NCBI GenBank assembly: GCA_011525195.1
Contig: WTIP01000088.1
Location: 4,260-41,026, forward strand
Source: Flavobacteriales bacterium
GTDB taxonomy: Bacteria > Bacteroidota > Bacteroidia > Flavobacteriales > Flavobacteriaceae
Direction of reading: 5' to 3'
DNA length: 36,767 bases
Below the pieces are notes generated by a model. It had not been told where the DNA came from. It was given only the letters and a program-made list of their open reading frames with translations, and searched no databases. Position 1 is the stretch's first letter. Every line of letters starts with the position of its first letter. The translations under genes were made by a program, and so were the position numbers. This document shows, in pieces, positions 19,014 through 28,959 of the stretch.

Positions 19014-21464
19014 ATGTTTAAATACTTGATTTCAGTCTGTGCCTTATTCTACTTTGTCAGTAACAATGCTCAAATTCAATCACCGGATTCCTTTTTAGGT
19101 TATGAACTAGGAACTCAATTCTCGAGACACCACCAGGTAGTTGATTATTTTAAACACTTAGACGCAAATTCTTCTCTTCTCAAGTTACAAGCCTATGGAA
19201 AAACAAACGAAGGGCGTGTCCTCCAATTAGCCTTTATTTCTTCAAAAGAGAATCTTGAAAATTTTGAATCTATAAGGCGCGAACACCTGCAAAATAGTGG
19301 AATAATTTCAGGTCCAAAAAATGACAATAAAGTAGTGGTTTGGTTGAGTTATAATGTTCATGGAAATGAGTCTTCAAGTACAGAAGCGGCCATGAAAACA
19401 GCCCATGCTTTACTAACCACCTATTCAGAATGGCTAAAAGATACGGTTGTTATTCTTGACCCTTGTATCAATCCGGATGGTCGTGATCGGTATGTCAATT
19501 TTTATAATCGCGTAAAAAGTAGTCCTAATAATACAGAAGGTTTTACACGCGAACATCGCGAGGGATGGCATAATGGACGAACCAATCACTATATTTTTGA
19601 TTTAAATAGAGATTGGGCCTGGCTTACCCAAAAAGAGTCACAGCAACGCATCAAAAAATACAACCAATGGCTTCCCCATGTTCATGTTGACTTCCACGAA
19701 CAGGGTATCAACAGTCCGTATTACTTTGCCCCCGCTGCCGAACCACTTCATGAGATTATCACCCCTTTTCAAAAACAGTTTCAGGAAGTAATCGGAAAAA
19801 ATCACGCAAAATATTTCGACCAAAAAGGCTGGTTTTATTTTACCAAGCAGCGCTTTGATTTGCTTTACCCCAGCTACGGCGACAGCTATCCTACTTTTAT
19901 GGGAGGAATTGGTATGACCTATGAGCAAGCGGGAGGAGGAATTGCCGGATTGGGTATAGAAAATAATGAAGCCATTACTTTGAGTCTCAAAGATCGAATC
20001 GAACATCATTTTACAACAGGTATTTCAACTGTAGAGATCGCTACTATAAATAAAAGTATACTCAATAAAAATTATCAATCCTATTTCATAGACCAAAATT
20101 ACAAATACCAAAATTATATTTTAGAAGGGCCAAAACACAGACTAGACGCCTTACAAAAACTATTGGACTATCACGAAATTAAAAGTGAACAGCTTAAAAA
20201 AAAGAGTCTAATCAAAGGCTATGAATATCAGCAACAAAAAAACAGCAGTAGTTCTTATGCTGCCAATTCGCTTGTAGTTTCAACAAACCAGACAAAAGGA
20301 AAAATGGTACAAGTACTTCTTGAACCTAAAACCAAACTCCAAGATTCTTTAACCTATGATATTACGGCATGGTCTCTGCCCTATGCCTATGGATTGAAGG
20401 CAATGGCAACAGAAAATTCGGTTGAAACAGTTCCTTATAGGCAAGCAGAATCTGAGTCAATCATACTTTCTGAATCTGCTTATGGCTACGCACTGGACTA
20501 TAACAGCTTTAATGACAGCCAATTTCTTGCCGCTTTACTCAAGGCCAATATTGGCGTTCGATTTAATGAAACTCCTCTGCGTAATAGTAATAAAAATTGG
20601 GACCGTGGAAGCTTATTTATTCTCAGAGCAGACAATCAGAATAATGAAAATTACCTCGAAAAGACAGCTGAGTTGGCTGGCCAATTCAAGCAAATACTCA
20701 CTCCAATAACAAGCGGATTTTCTGATTCTGGACCTGATTTAGGCGCAGCAGAATTGGTACTAATAAAAGCTCCACGTATTGGTTTGCTAAGATCTGATGC
20801 AGCGTCGAGCTATAATTACGGTGAAATCTGGCATTTCTTCGAACAAGCCTTAAACTACCCAGTCCTACAGCTAGAAGAAAGTCAGTTGATAAGCGCCTTG
20901 GAATCAATTGACCAGCTAATACTCCCGAGTGGCTACTACAATCAGTGGGATATTGAAAATAGTGCTGATAAAGCATTATTGGAATGGATCAAAAAGGGAG
21001 GTAAACTTATCGTAATGGCTAATGCACTTGAGCGTTTTGCCGATCATCCCTCTTTTGATTTGTCAAAAAAAGAGCCTGAACCATTTAATACTACCCAAAT
21101 AAATTATAGCGATCTAGAACGAAGTGAAATCAGCTATATGACAACAGGAAGTATTTTTGAAGTTAAGCTAGACCCAAGCCACCCTTTAAGCTTTGGTATT
21201 GAACGTTATTATACCTTAAAACTCGATGAAAAAGCCTATAATTTGCTCTCGAATCAATACAATCCTTTCACTTTAGGGTCAAAAGCACAACCATTAGCTG
21301 GGTTTATTGGTCATAAAGCGATCAACAATCAGTCTAATGCTTTGGTAGTTGGCATAGAGTCCAAAGGAAGAGGTAAACTAGTTTATTTTGTAGATAATGT
21401 CCTTTTTAGAGGATTTTGGTATTCGGGTAAGTTGCTCTTTTCAAATGCGCTTTTTTTCTTATAA
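19014..21464 (+). CDS. M14-family zinc carboxypeptidase, secreted
   Basis: Start moved from 18885 to Met 19014 (signal peptide MFKYLISVCALFYFVSNNAQ); VVWLSYNVHGNESSSTEAAM (HxxE), LDPCINPDGRDRY, VHVDFHEQG. Confidence 0.92.
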   Translation: MFKYLISVCALFYFVSNNAQIQSPDSFLGYELGTQFSRHHQVVDYFKHLDANSSLLKLQAYGKTNEGRVLQLAFISSKENLENFESIRREHLQNSGIISGPKNDNKVVVWLSYNVHGNESSSTEAAMKTAHALLTTYSEWLKDTVVILDPCINPDGRDRYVNFYNRVKSSPNNTEGFTREHREGWHNGRTNHYIFDLNRDWAWLTQKESQQRIKKYNQWLPHVHVDFHEQGINSPYYFAPAAEPLHEIITPFQKQFQEVIGKNHAKYFDQKGWFYFTKQRFDLLYPSYGDSYPTFMGGIGMTYEQAGGGIAGLGIENNEAITLSLKDRIEHHFTTGISTVEIATINKSILNKNYQSYFIDQNYKYQNYILEGPKHRLDALQKLLDYHEIKSEQLKKKSLIKGYEYQQQKNSSSSYAANSLVVSTNQTKGKMVQVLLEPKTKLQDSLTYDITAWSLPYAYGLKAMATENSVETVPYRQAESESIILSESAYGYALDYNSFNDSQFLAALLKANIGVRFNETPLRNSNKNWDRGSLFILRADNQNNENYLEKTAELAGQFKQILTPITSGFSDSGPDLGAAELVLIKAPRIGLLRSDAASSYNYGEIWHFFEQALNYPVLQLEESQLISALESIDQLILPSGYYNQWDIENSADKALLEWIKKGGKLIVMANALERFADHPSFDLSKKEPEPFNTTQINYSDLERSEISYMTTGSIFEVKLDPSHPLSFGIERYYTLKLDEKAYNLLSNQYNPFTLGSKAQPLAGFIGHKAINNQSNALVVGIESKGRGKLVYFVDNVLFRGFWYSGKLLFSNALFFL

Positions 21465-21474
21465 AAAATAAGGA

Positions 21475-22782
21475 CTATTGATTTAAAGGGATTCCAATCA
21501 GATCAAAATCTGTTGCAGCTGTGATTTTCACCTCTGTAAAATCCCCTAATTTTAAATAAAATTGGGCTGCATCAATTAATACTTCATTATCTACATCTGG
21601 GGAGTCCATAAAAGTCCTTCCTATATAATGGTTTCCTTCTTTTCTGTCTATCAAGCAGCGGTATACTTGACCAATCAAGCTTTGATTGTGCTCCCATGAA
21701 ATCTGAGCTTGTATTTCCATAATTTCATTGGAGCGCTTTTGTTTTATTTCTAGGGGGACATCGTCTTTTAGATGATAAGCATGGGTGTTTTCCTCATGAC
21801 TATAAGTAAAACAGCCCAGGCGTTCGAAACGCATAGACTTCACCCAATTTTTCAATATTTCAAAATCTGCTTCTGTTTCACCGGGATAGCCTACGATAAG
21901 GGAAGTTCGAAGAACAATTCCTGAAACGCGTTCCCTAAATTTATGAAGTAAAGCAGTCGTTTTTGCTTGGGTAGTTCCTCTGCGCATTGATTTTAGAATC
22001 GGGTCGGCAATGTGTTGTAGAGGAATATCTAAATAATTACATATTTTTTCCTCTTCACGCATTACCTCTAAAACTTCTTCTGGAAAACCTGTAGGAAAAG
22101 CATAATGCAACCGGATCCATTCGATACCTTCAATACTTACGAGTTCTTTTAACAAATCTGCAAGTCTTCGTTTTTTGTATAAATCCAAGCCGTAATAAGT
22201 AAGGTCCTGAGCGATTAATATAAGTTCTTTTACCCCTTCTTTAGCCAGTATTTTAGCCCGTTGGACAAGTGCTTCAATGGGTACAGATTTGTGTGTTCCT
22301 CGCATGAGTGGAATGGCACAAAAAGAACAGGGTCGGTCACAACCCTCAGCTATTTTAAAATAGGCATAATGCTTTGGATTTGTTAAGATTCTTTCTCCCA
22401 CGAGCTCATGTCGGTAGTCTGCTTTGAGTACTTTGAGTAGCTGGGGTAGATCAGTAGTCCCAAAATATTGATCCACTTGGGGGATTTCTTTTTCCAAATC
22501 AGGTTTATAGCGCTCACTCAAGCAACCTGTAACATAGACTTTATCAACTTCACCCGCTTCCTTTTTTTTAATTTGCTCTAATATGGTCGTAACAGACTCC
22601 TCTTTGGCATTGTCTATAAAACCACAGGTATTGATTACCACAATATTTCCTTCCTCTTCATGAACTACTTCTTTGCCACTGGCCTTTAGTTGACCCATCA
22701 AAACCTCAGAATCATAAATATTTTTTGAGCATCCCAGCGTAATGACATTGATTTTATTTTTTTTGACGGATTTTGTTCTCAT
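21475..22782 (-). CDS. rimO: ribosomal protein S12 methylthiotransferase RimO
   Basis: NVITLGCSKNIYDSEVLMGQL; radical SAM CDRPCSFCAIPLMRG; C-terminal TRAM. Confidence 0.96.
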   Translation of the reverse strand: MRTKSVKKNKINVITLGCSKNIYDSEVLMGQLKASGKEVVHEEEGNIVVINTCGFIDNAKEESVTTILEQIKKKEAGEVDKVYVTGCLSERYKPDLEKEIPQVDQYFGTTDLPQLLKVLKADYRHELVGERILTNPKHYAYFKIAEGCDRPCSFCAIPLMRGTHKSVPIEALVQRAKILAKEGVKELILIAQDLTYYGLDLYKKRRLADLLKELVSIEGIEWIRLHYAFPTGFPEEVLEVMREEEKICNYLDIPLQHIADPILKSMRRGTTQAKTTALLHKFRERVSGIVLRTSLIVGYPGETEADFEILKNWVKSMRFERLGCFTYSHEENTHAYHLKDDVPLEIKQKRSNEIMEIQAQISWEHNQSLIGQVYRCLIDRKEGNHYIGRTFMDSPDVDNEVLIDAAQFYLKLGDFTEVKITAATDFDLIGIPLNQ

Positions 22783-22785
22783 GAA

Positions 22786-24429
22786 CTAATGGTATTGAGC
22801 AGGTAATTTTCGAGAGCGACTCAAACGCTCAAAAGCAGCACCCAGATTTAATAAGAGTTGCTCACTCCACGAGGATGCTATAAAAGTGAGGTTTTTAGGC
22901 TCGCCAGAAGAAGTATAACCCATAGGGACACCTAAAGCTGGGTAATGGGCGGCGGCGGCATTTCGGGCAGAGTAATTATTAATTGATACAAAGGCATCTA
23001 AATTGTATTGCTGAAGTACTTCTTCAAAAAATGCTTTAGCTTCAAGCATGAGTTCTTTTTTTTCTTCTGAAAAATCCTTTTGCGTTCTGTTTTCTTCTGC
23101 AATTCTTTCGAAGATTTCTTGACCATAAGGAGCATGTAATAGTGAATCCTTTTGGTTAAAAGCAAGAATATCCGCTATAGAATCTAATCCAAGCGCTGGG
23201 TGAGCAAAGGTATTGAGATAATTAGGTAAGTCTGCACGCATATCGATATCAAGGAGTGTACGAAAGTTACTCAGTTTAATTTCGGGTGGGTCAAAAGGAA
23301 TAATTTCGGCTCCATGGGCTTTCATAATTTCGAGGGCGTTCTGAAGCATACTGTCTTTTTCAAAATTTCGGTTAACCCCTAAACGCTTGCCTTTTAAATG
23401 CGCCGTATCAAGCTGCTTATAGTCAATCGGGGGTGAGGCATAGCTATACGGATCATTCTGATCCTCGCCGATAAGGGCGCTCATAAGTATGGCATTATCA
23501 AGAATATTTTTAGTCATTGGACCCGCAGTATCCATACTACTAGAAATTGGAATGACACCACTTCTGCTTATGGCCCCTATAGTAGGTTTTAATCCTACTA
23601 CACTGTTTTTTCCTGAAGGAGATAATATAGATCCTGAAGTTTCAGAACCTATTGCAGCTACAGCATAATTTGCAGCTACAGCTACACCGCTCCCAGAGCT
23701 AGAACCACCTGTCTCAAAGGTTTTTCTTCCATAGGGGTTTAGGGTCTGTCCCCCCATGGCACTATAGCCTAAGGGACAAGCTTGACAAAAGTAATAAGCC
23801 CATTCACTCATATTTACTTTCCCTAATATTAGCGCCCCTTTACTTTTTAATTGTTTGACAAGAAAGGCATCTTCTGAGGGAAAGTTATTTTCAAGCGCAG
23901 CTGCTCCAGCTGTTGTTGCCATAGGCAAAGCGTCAATATTGTCTTTTAGGAGTATAGGCATCCCATAAAGGGGATGTGTATTACTTTTACTTCTTTGTGC
24001 ATCTTTTTTACGTGCTTCCTTGAGCACATCAGGATTCAAATTGATAAGCGCGTTTAAATAGGTTGAGTGGTTGGTTTCAAAGTGGTAAATTCTATAGAGA
24101 TAAAAAAGAACCAATGCTTCATAAGTCAGCTTTTTTTCAGCAATATGCTTTTGAATTGTGAGAATATCTTGCTCTAAAATCAATCCCTTTACAGCCTCGT
24201 GATCTGCTTGTGTATAGCGTGAAAGAGCTTTTTCAAAGGGACTAAAAAGCGAATTCCGATCTCGGTGTTTTGACTGAATTCTCTTGTACCTCATTCGAGT
24301 AATGGGGTGTGTAGCGTTTGCTGCTAACTCTGGAGTCTCATCATAGGCTTCCCATTGCTTTAAAGGCTCACTCGGACTAAAACAACTTAAAAATGAAAGG
24401 CAGACAAAAAATAAGCTGCTTTTTTTCAT
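22786..24429 (-). CDS. amidase signature family lipoprotein
   Basis: Lipobox LSFLSC; PILLKDNIDA, GGSSSGSGVAVAANYAVAAIGSETSGSILSP (Lys-Ser-Ser triad). Confidence 0.94.
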   Translation of the reverse strand: MKKSSLFFVCLSFLSCFSPSEPLKQWEAYDETPELAANATHPITRMRYKRIQSKHRDRNSLFSPFEKALSRYTQADHEAVKGLILEQDILTIQKHIAEKKLTYEALVLFYLYRIYHFETNHSTYLNALINLNPDVLKEARKKDAQRSKSNTHPLYGMPILLKDNIDALPMATTAGAAALENNFPSEDAFLVKQLKSKGALILGKVNMSEWAYYFCQACPLGYSAMGGQTLNPYGRKTFETGGSSSGSGVAVAANYAVAAIGSETSGSILSPSGKNSVVGLKPTIGAISRSGVIPISSSMDTAGPMTKNILDNAILMSALIGEDQNDPYSYASPPIDYKQLDTAHLKGKRLGVNRNFEKDSMLQNALEIMKAHGAEIIPFDPPEIKLSNFRTLLDIDMRADLPNYLNTFAHPALGLDSIADILAFNQKDSLLHAPYGQEIFERIAEENRTQKDFSEEKKELMLEAKAFFEEVLQQYNLDAFVSINNYSARNAAAAHYPALGVPMGYTSSGEPKNLTFIASSWSEQLLLNLGAAFERLSRSRKLPAQYH

Positions 24430-25415
24430 GGCTTTGCGGGTAAAATTTGATTGAAAAAACGAATCGCCTCATTTGCCACTTCTTCATAGCCTTCAGTAGA
24501 GAGCGAGGAGGTCATCACATGATCGCCAATATTTGGAAAGGCTATTTTTTGTTTTAGAGAATCGGGAGTACCCAACTGATCAAACATTTTTAACATGGCT
24601 GGCACAGAAACGACTTTATCCTGAATCGAATCATTTTTATAATAATAGCCCAAGAAAACGGGAATATTGATTTTTTGAAAAGTTGACTTGCGCATTTTGA
24701 GGTCTAAGAATTTTTGCATTTGCGTTAGCGCTTCAACCCGAGATTTGGTGGTCCAGTATTTTTTCTTTTCTTCTTTATCTGTCTGCATATAATGATAATC
24801 GCCCCCTCTGACTAAACGTGCTATCTGCAATCCCCAAGGTTTGGATAATAGTTTTGCCTTGGGATCAAAAACTTCAATATTTGGACTAAATAATGCCAAA
24901 GCTGCAATCTTTGGATCTTCAGCTAATGCCAAAGTAAGGGCACCACCATGTGAAGTCCCTAATACAATAACCTTATCACCCAGTTGTTTTGCTATTTCAA
25001 GCGCCTCTTTACCTGATTCCCAATATTCCTCGTTATTAAAATTCAACATGGGTTCTTCTTCTACCAATCCATGTCCAAATAATCGAGGGACATATAAATT
25101 GGCTTTTAGGGCTTGGGCAATTATTCGGTGGGCGGGATCACCCTCTTTTCCTGAAGCTGTATAGCCATGCAGATATACGACACTATAAGGTGTCTTTTGA
25201 GGAATTGAATCATAAAAAAATATTTTAGATTCATTATCAGGTTTAATATTTTCTAGGGCTGCTTCCTTTGTTTGAATCCAATCTTGAAGTGCGTCCAATT
25301 GGCTTGGAATATTCGGTTTGGAATTATTCAATTCAGGGTTCTCTACACGGGGGCCTACGAGGTAGATTGCTCCCAAAATCAATAAAAATATGGCTAGACC
25401 ACGAATTGCTTTCAT
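24426..25415 (-). CDS. alpha/beta hydrolase
   Basis: VVYLHGYTASGKEGD, GTSHGGALTLALAED nucleophile elbow, late GDHVMTS His; ATGA overlap with the amidase gene. Confidence 0.88.
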   Translation of the reverse strand: MKAIRGLAIFLLILGAIYLVGPRVENPELNNSKPNIPSQLDALQDWIQTKEAALENIKPDNESKIFFYDSIPQKTPYSVVYLHGYTASGKEGDPAHRIIAQALKANLYVPRLFGHGLVEEEPMLNFNNEEYWESGKEALEIAKQLGDKVIVLGTSHGGALTLALAEDPKIAALALFSPNIEVFDPKAKLLSKPWGLQIARLVRGGDYHYMQTDKEEKKKYWTTKSRVEALTQMQKFLDLKMRKSTFQKINIPVFLGYYYKNDSIQDKVVSVPAMLKMFDQLGTPDSLKQKIAFPNIGDHVMTSSLSTEGYEEVANEAIRFFNQILPAKP

Positions 25416-25419
25416 AAAC

Positions 25420-26379
25420 TTAAGATTGACTAAATAAAGTAGTAATAAAATTTTGCTTATCGAAAGGCTGCAAATCTTCTAGTCCTTCGCCTACTCCGAT
25501 ATATTTTACTGGAATTTGAAATTGATCGGATATACCAAGCAAAACGCCTCCTTTGGCAGTCCCGTCTAATTTTGTAATGGCCAGACTGGTCACTTCAGTA
25601 GCTGCAGTAAATTGTTTAGCCTGCTCGAAAGCATTTTGGCCTGTTGACCCATCTAAAACTAGAAGTACTTCATGTGGGGCTTCAGGAATAATTTTATCCA
25701 TAACACGCTTTACTTTAGAGAGCTCATTCATCAGGTTAATTTTATTGTGAAGCCTTCCTGCTGTATCAATAAAAACAAGATCAGCTCCTTGAGCCTTTGC
25801 TGACTGAAGTGTATCAAAAGCAACCGAAGCTGGATCACTTCCCATTTCTTGTCGAACCAGTGAAACTCCTACTCGATCTGCCCAAATTTGAAGTTGGTCT
25901 ATGGCTCCCGCTCTAAAAGTATCGGCTGCTCCCAATAAGACTTTTTTACCCTGTGACTTAAAAAAATGCGCTAATTTTCCCACAGTAGTTGTCTTACCTA
26001 CTCCATTCACACCAACCACCATCACCACATAGGGCTTATAGTGATCCAGCTCTTTTTGAGAGGAATCCGTTTCTGTTTCTGGCGATACGAGCAATTTCAT
26101 GATTTCTTCTTGCAACATTTGCATAAGCTGATCATTTCCTAAGTATTTATCTTTTGCGATACGCGTCTCTAAAGCCTCAATAATTTTTAATGTCGTGGCA
26201 ACTCCAACATCGGATTGAATAAGTACATCCTCTAACTCGTCCAGAAGATCCTCGTCTATAGTAGTCTTCCCAACTAATGCAGTCCCTATTTTAGAAAAGA
26301 AGGATTTTTTTGTGCTTGCAAGTCCTTCCTCAAGTTTTTTTTGATCTTTTTTTGAAAAAAAGGCTCTTAATTTTCCCAT
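25420..26379 (-). CDS. ftsY: signal recognition particle receptor FtsY
   Basis: VVGVNGVGKTTTVGKLAHFFK, DTFRAGAIDQL, DTAGRLHNKINLMNEL, TKLDGTAKGG; short N-terminus without long acidic domain. Confidence 0.97.
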   Translation of the reverse strand: MGKLRAFFSKKDQKKLEEGLASTKKSFFSKIGTALVGKTTIDEDLLDELEDVLIQSDVGVATTLKIIEALETRIAKDKYLGNDQLMQMLQEEIMKLLVSPETETDSSQKELDHYKPYVVMVVGVNGVGKTTTVGKLAHFFKSQGKKVLLGAADTFRAGAIDQLQIWADRVGVSLVRQEMGSDPASVAFDTLQSAKAQGADLVFIDTAGRLHNKINLMNELSKVKRVMDKIIPEAPHEVLLVLDGSTGQNAFEQAKQFTAATEVTSLAITKLDGTAKGGVLLGISDQFQIPVKYIGVGEGLEDLQPFDKQNFITTLFSQS

Positions 26380-26392
26380 AACCGCTACGCAT

Positions 26393-26419
26393 AAAAAAAG
26401 CTACCTAAAAGTAGCTTTT
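26393..26419 (-). terminator. Rho-independent terminator of the rpmB-rpmG-DUF4295 operon
   Basis: Minus strand AAAAGCTAC-TTTTAG-GTAGCTTTTTTT; 9-bp stem plus T run. Confidence 0.8.
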
Positions 26420-26440
26420 ATATTTGATTTGGAAGATATT

Positions 26441-26593
26441 TTATTGGTTATCTAACCAACTATTTGCTAAATCTGGCGGTATAATGGTTTCTACAAAGCT
26501 ATAGGAATTTCCTCCTTCTTTTTTTACCATTTTAATCGCTTTTGTTAAGCGCTTAGATCCTGTTTGTAAAGTTGCTACTGATTTCTTTGCCAT
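26441..26593 (-). CDS. DUF4295 family small protein (50 aa)
   Basis: My translation of the reverse complement: MAKKSVATLQTGSKRLTKAIKMVKKEGGNSYSFVETIIPPDLANSWLDNQ*; absent from the ORF track (below size cut-off). Confidence 0.9.
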   Translation of the reverse strand: MAKKSVATLQTGSKRLTKAIKMVKKEGGNSYSFVETIIPPDLANSWLDNQ

Positions 26594-26596
26594 GAT

Positions 26597-26779
26597 TTAC
26601 TTAATTTCTTTATGAACCGTCATTTTTTTCAAAATGGGGTTAAATTTTTTAATTTCAAGACGTTCAGGTGTATTTTTTTTATTCTTGGTCGTAATATAAC
26701 GAGAAGTTCCTGCTTGTCCAGAATCTTTATGCTCTGTACATTCTAATATTACTTGTACTCTGTTTCCTTTTTTTGCCAT
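26597..26779 (-). CDS. rpmG: 50S ribosomal protein L33
   Basis: [48 protein letters not shown]. Confidence 0.97.
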   Translation of the reverse strand: MAKKGNRVQVILECTEHKDSGQAGTSRYITTKNKKNTPERLEIKKFNPILKKMTVHKEIK

Positions 26780-26782
26780 GAT

Positions 26783-27022
26783 TTAGCCTTTATAGGTTCC
26801 TTTTGCTCGTGCTTCTTTTAAAACAGCAGAAATACCTTTCTTATTGATGGTTTTTAAAGTCGCTGTAGAAACATTAAGTGTAATCCACTTTCCTTCCTCA
26901 GGAATAAAAAAACGTTTCTTGATAATATTTGCATCGAAACGACGCTTGGTACGGTTTAATGAAAAGGAAACATTATTCCCAAACATAACTCTTTTTCCGC
27001 TGATTTCACAAACTTTGGACAT
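26783..27022 (-). CDS. rpmB: 50S ribosomal protein L28
   Basis: MSKVCEISGKRVMFGNNVSFSLNRTKRRFDANIIKKRF. Confidence 0.97.
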   Translation of the reverse strand: MSKVCEISGKRVMFGNNVSFSLNRTKRRFDANIIKKRFFIPEEGKWITLNVSTATLKTINKKGISAVLKEARAKGTYKG

Positions 27023-27043
27023 AATGGTCTTTTAATGTGGGTG

Positions 27044-27073
27044 CAAATTTACTTTTTTTTATAGAGTATCAAA
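27044..27073 (-). promoter_or_regulatory. candidate Bacteroidota promoter of the rpmB operon
   Basis: Minus strand TTTG (27073-27070) - N18 - TAAATTTG (27051-27044), 21 nt from the rpmB ATG. Confidence 0.6.
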
Positions 27074-27092
27074 AATCTTTTAGAAAATAAAT

Positions 27093-28340
27093 CTAGTTTT
27101 TATTGAATTCTTTAAAAACCAATTCAAGGGCTTTATTGACCGCTTTTTCTACGACCCGCTCTCTATGGTTTCCAAAAACAAATTGCTCACTTTGCAAGCC
27201 TTCATCAGTGGCGATAGCAATCCATACAGTTCCAATTTCAGCTATAGAATCCCCTTTAGTGGGTCCTGCATTTCCAGTTGTTGCCACTGCTACTGAACTT
27301 TTAAACTTATTTAATGCATTCAGCGCCATAGATTCAGCTACTTCTTGACTGACTACACTGTATTGATCGATAAGTTTCGGGGAGACTCCTAAAACTGAAG
27401 TTTTGGCTTCTGTTTGATAACTTACTATACCTCCTTTAAAATAAGCTGAGGCGCCGGGAATCTTTGTCAATCGAGCGGCAATTCTTCCTCCCGTACAACT
27501 CTCCGCTATAGCCAATGTTTTCTTTTGTTGGGTGCACAGTGTTAAAATTTGTTCTTCTAAAGAGGTTTCTGATTCAAATCCTACAAAAATATCTTCAATT
27601 TGTGGCAAGAGCGCATCAAATGCAGCTTGCATTTCATGGTGCAATTGTTTGTTGTCTGCACCCTTTCCTGAGAGTCGCAATCTAACTTTTCCTAGATTTG
27701 GCAGGTAAGCCAATTTTAGGGATGGGGGTAATGCATTTTCCCAAGTAGCGATACGCTGTGCTATGGCACTTTCGCCCAGACCGAAAGTAATTGCAGTTTT
27801 ATGCATAATAAAAGGGGTCTCAAAATGGGATTGAAGTGCTGGGAGTACTTTGTCATTCATCAGAGCTTTCATTTCAAAAGGAACTCCTGGTAGTGAAATG
27901 ACGAGCTGTTCTTTTTGTTGAAACCACATTCCAGAAGCAGTGCCATAATCATTTTTAAAAATTCTCGCTTTTGAAGGGAGTAAAGCCTGTTGCCTGTTTT
28001 CTTTAATTATGGGCGTATTTACATATTTAGCAAACAACTGTTCGATATGGTCCAAAATTTCATTGTTTTGGACAAGGGTGTCGTTAAAATACGCACAAAG
28101 TGTATGTTTGGTAATATCGTCTTTTGTAGGACCTAAACCGCCCGTAATTAATCCAATTTCAGCTCTTTTTTTCGAAGCCTCTAAAGTTGAAATGATCGCT
28201 TCTTTTGTATCAGATATACTCGTTATTTGAATAATTTCAATTCCAATTTTATTAAGTGCTTTTGACAGGAAAACAGCATTGGTATTCACTACCTGACCGA
28301 TTAATAATTCATCTCCAACTGTAATTAGCTCTGCCTTCAT
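27093..28340 (-). CDS. cinA: CinA family protein (competence/damage-inducible, NMN amidohydrolase-like)
   Basis: MKAELITVGDELLIGQVVNTNAVFLSKAL, ITGGLGPTKDDITK, C-terminal AIAESCTGGRIAARLTKIPGAS. Confidence 0.95.
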   Translation of the reverse strand: MKAELITVGDELLIGQVVNTNAVFLSKALNKIGIEIIQITSISDTKEAIISTLEASKKRAEIGLITGGLGPTKDDITKHTLCAYFNDTLVQNNEILDHIEQLFAKYVNTPIIKENRQQALLPSKARIFKNDYGTASGMWFQQKEQLVISLPGVPFEMKALMNDKVLPALQSHFETPFIMHKTAITFGLGESAIAQRIATWENALPPSLKLAYLPNLGKVRLRLSGKGADNKQLHHEMQAAFDALLPQIEDIFVGFESETSLEEQILTLCTQQKKTLAIAESCTGGRIAARLTKIPGASAYFKGGIVSYQTEAKTSVLGVSPKLIDQYSVVSQEVAESMALNALNKFKSSVAVATTGNAGPTKGDSIAEIGTVWIAIATDEGLQSEQFVFGNHRERVVEKAVNKALELVFKEFNKN

Positions 28341-28341
28341 T

Positions 28342-28953
28342 TTATTTAACTTTCAATGAAAAGGCTTCTCTATTTTCAAGAAAGCCTACAAGATGGTCCC
28401 CTTCAGCAACAGGTCCCACACCAGCGGGCGTTCCCGTAAAAATGAGATCCCCTATCTTGAGGGTGAAAAACTGAGAACAATAGGCGATCAATTCATTTAT
28501 TTTCCATAGCATCTGAGCTGTATTACCCTGTTGGACAGTCGTTCCGTTTTTATCAAGTCGGAAAGAAAGCGCATTAATATCTGAGAATTGGGTCTTAGAA
28601 AACCATTCCCCAACTAATGCAGATCCATCAAAAGCCTTTGCTTTTTCCCATGGTAAACCCTTTGCCTTCAATTCAGATTGTAGGCTTCGAGCCGTAAAAT
28701 CGATTCCTAAGCCAATTTGACTGTAATATTTGGAAGCAAAATTGGGCGCTATATGTTTTCCTATTCGGTCAATCTTGACCATAACTTCTACTTCATAGTG
28801 GGCTTCTTGAGTAAAATGAGGCAGGTAAAAAGCTTGTTTTTTTTGAAGTATACTCGTGTCTGGCTTGATAAATAAGACAGGTTCTTTGGGACGCTGGTTT
28901 TCTAATTCCTCAATATGGGCGGGATAATTCCTTCCTACACAAATTATTTTCAC
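28342..28953 (-). CDS. fumarylacetoacetate hydrolase family protein
   Basis: KIICVGRNYPAHIEELENQRPKEPVLFIKP, EVEVMVKI, GDLIFTGTPAGVGPV. Confidence 0.93.
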   Translation of the reverse strand: MKIICVGRNYPAHIEELENQRPKEPVLFIKPDTSILQKKQAFYLPHFTQEAHYEVEVMVKIDRIGKHIAPNFASKYYSQIGLGIDFTARSLQSELKAKGLPWEKAKAFDGSALVGEWFSKTQFSDINALSFRLDKNGTTVQQGNTAQMLWKINELIAYCSQFFTLKIGDLIFTGTPAGVGPVAEGDHLVGFLENREAFSLKVK

Positions 28954-28959
28954 TGGCCC

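Noticed and set aside
19638-20009. 123-aa antisense ORF in the M14 peptidase gene
   Set aside because: Longest spurious antisense ORF, but it shadows a conserved zinc-peptidase domain and has no recognisable domain.
24841-25164. 107-aa antisense ORF in the alpha/beta hydrolase gene
   Set aside because: Shadow ORF opposite the GTSHGG region; compositionally unlike the other proteins.
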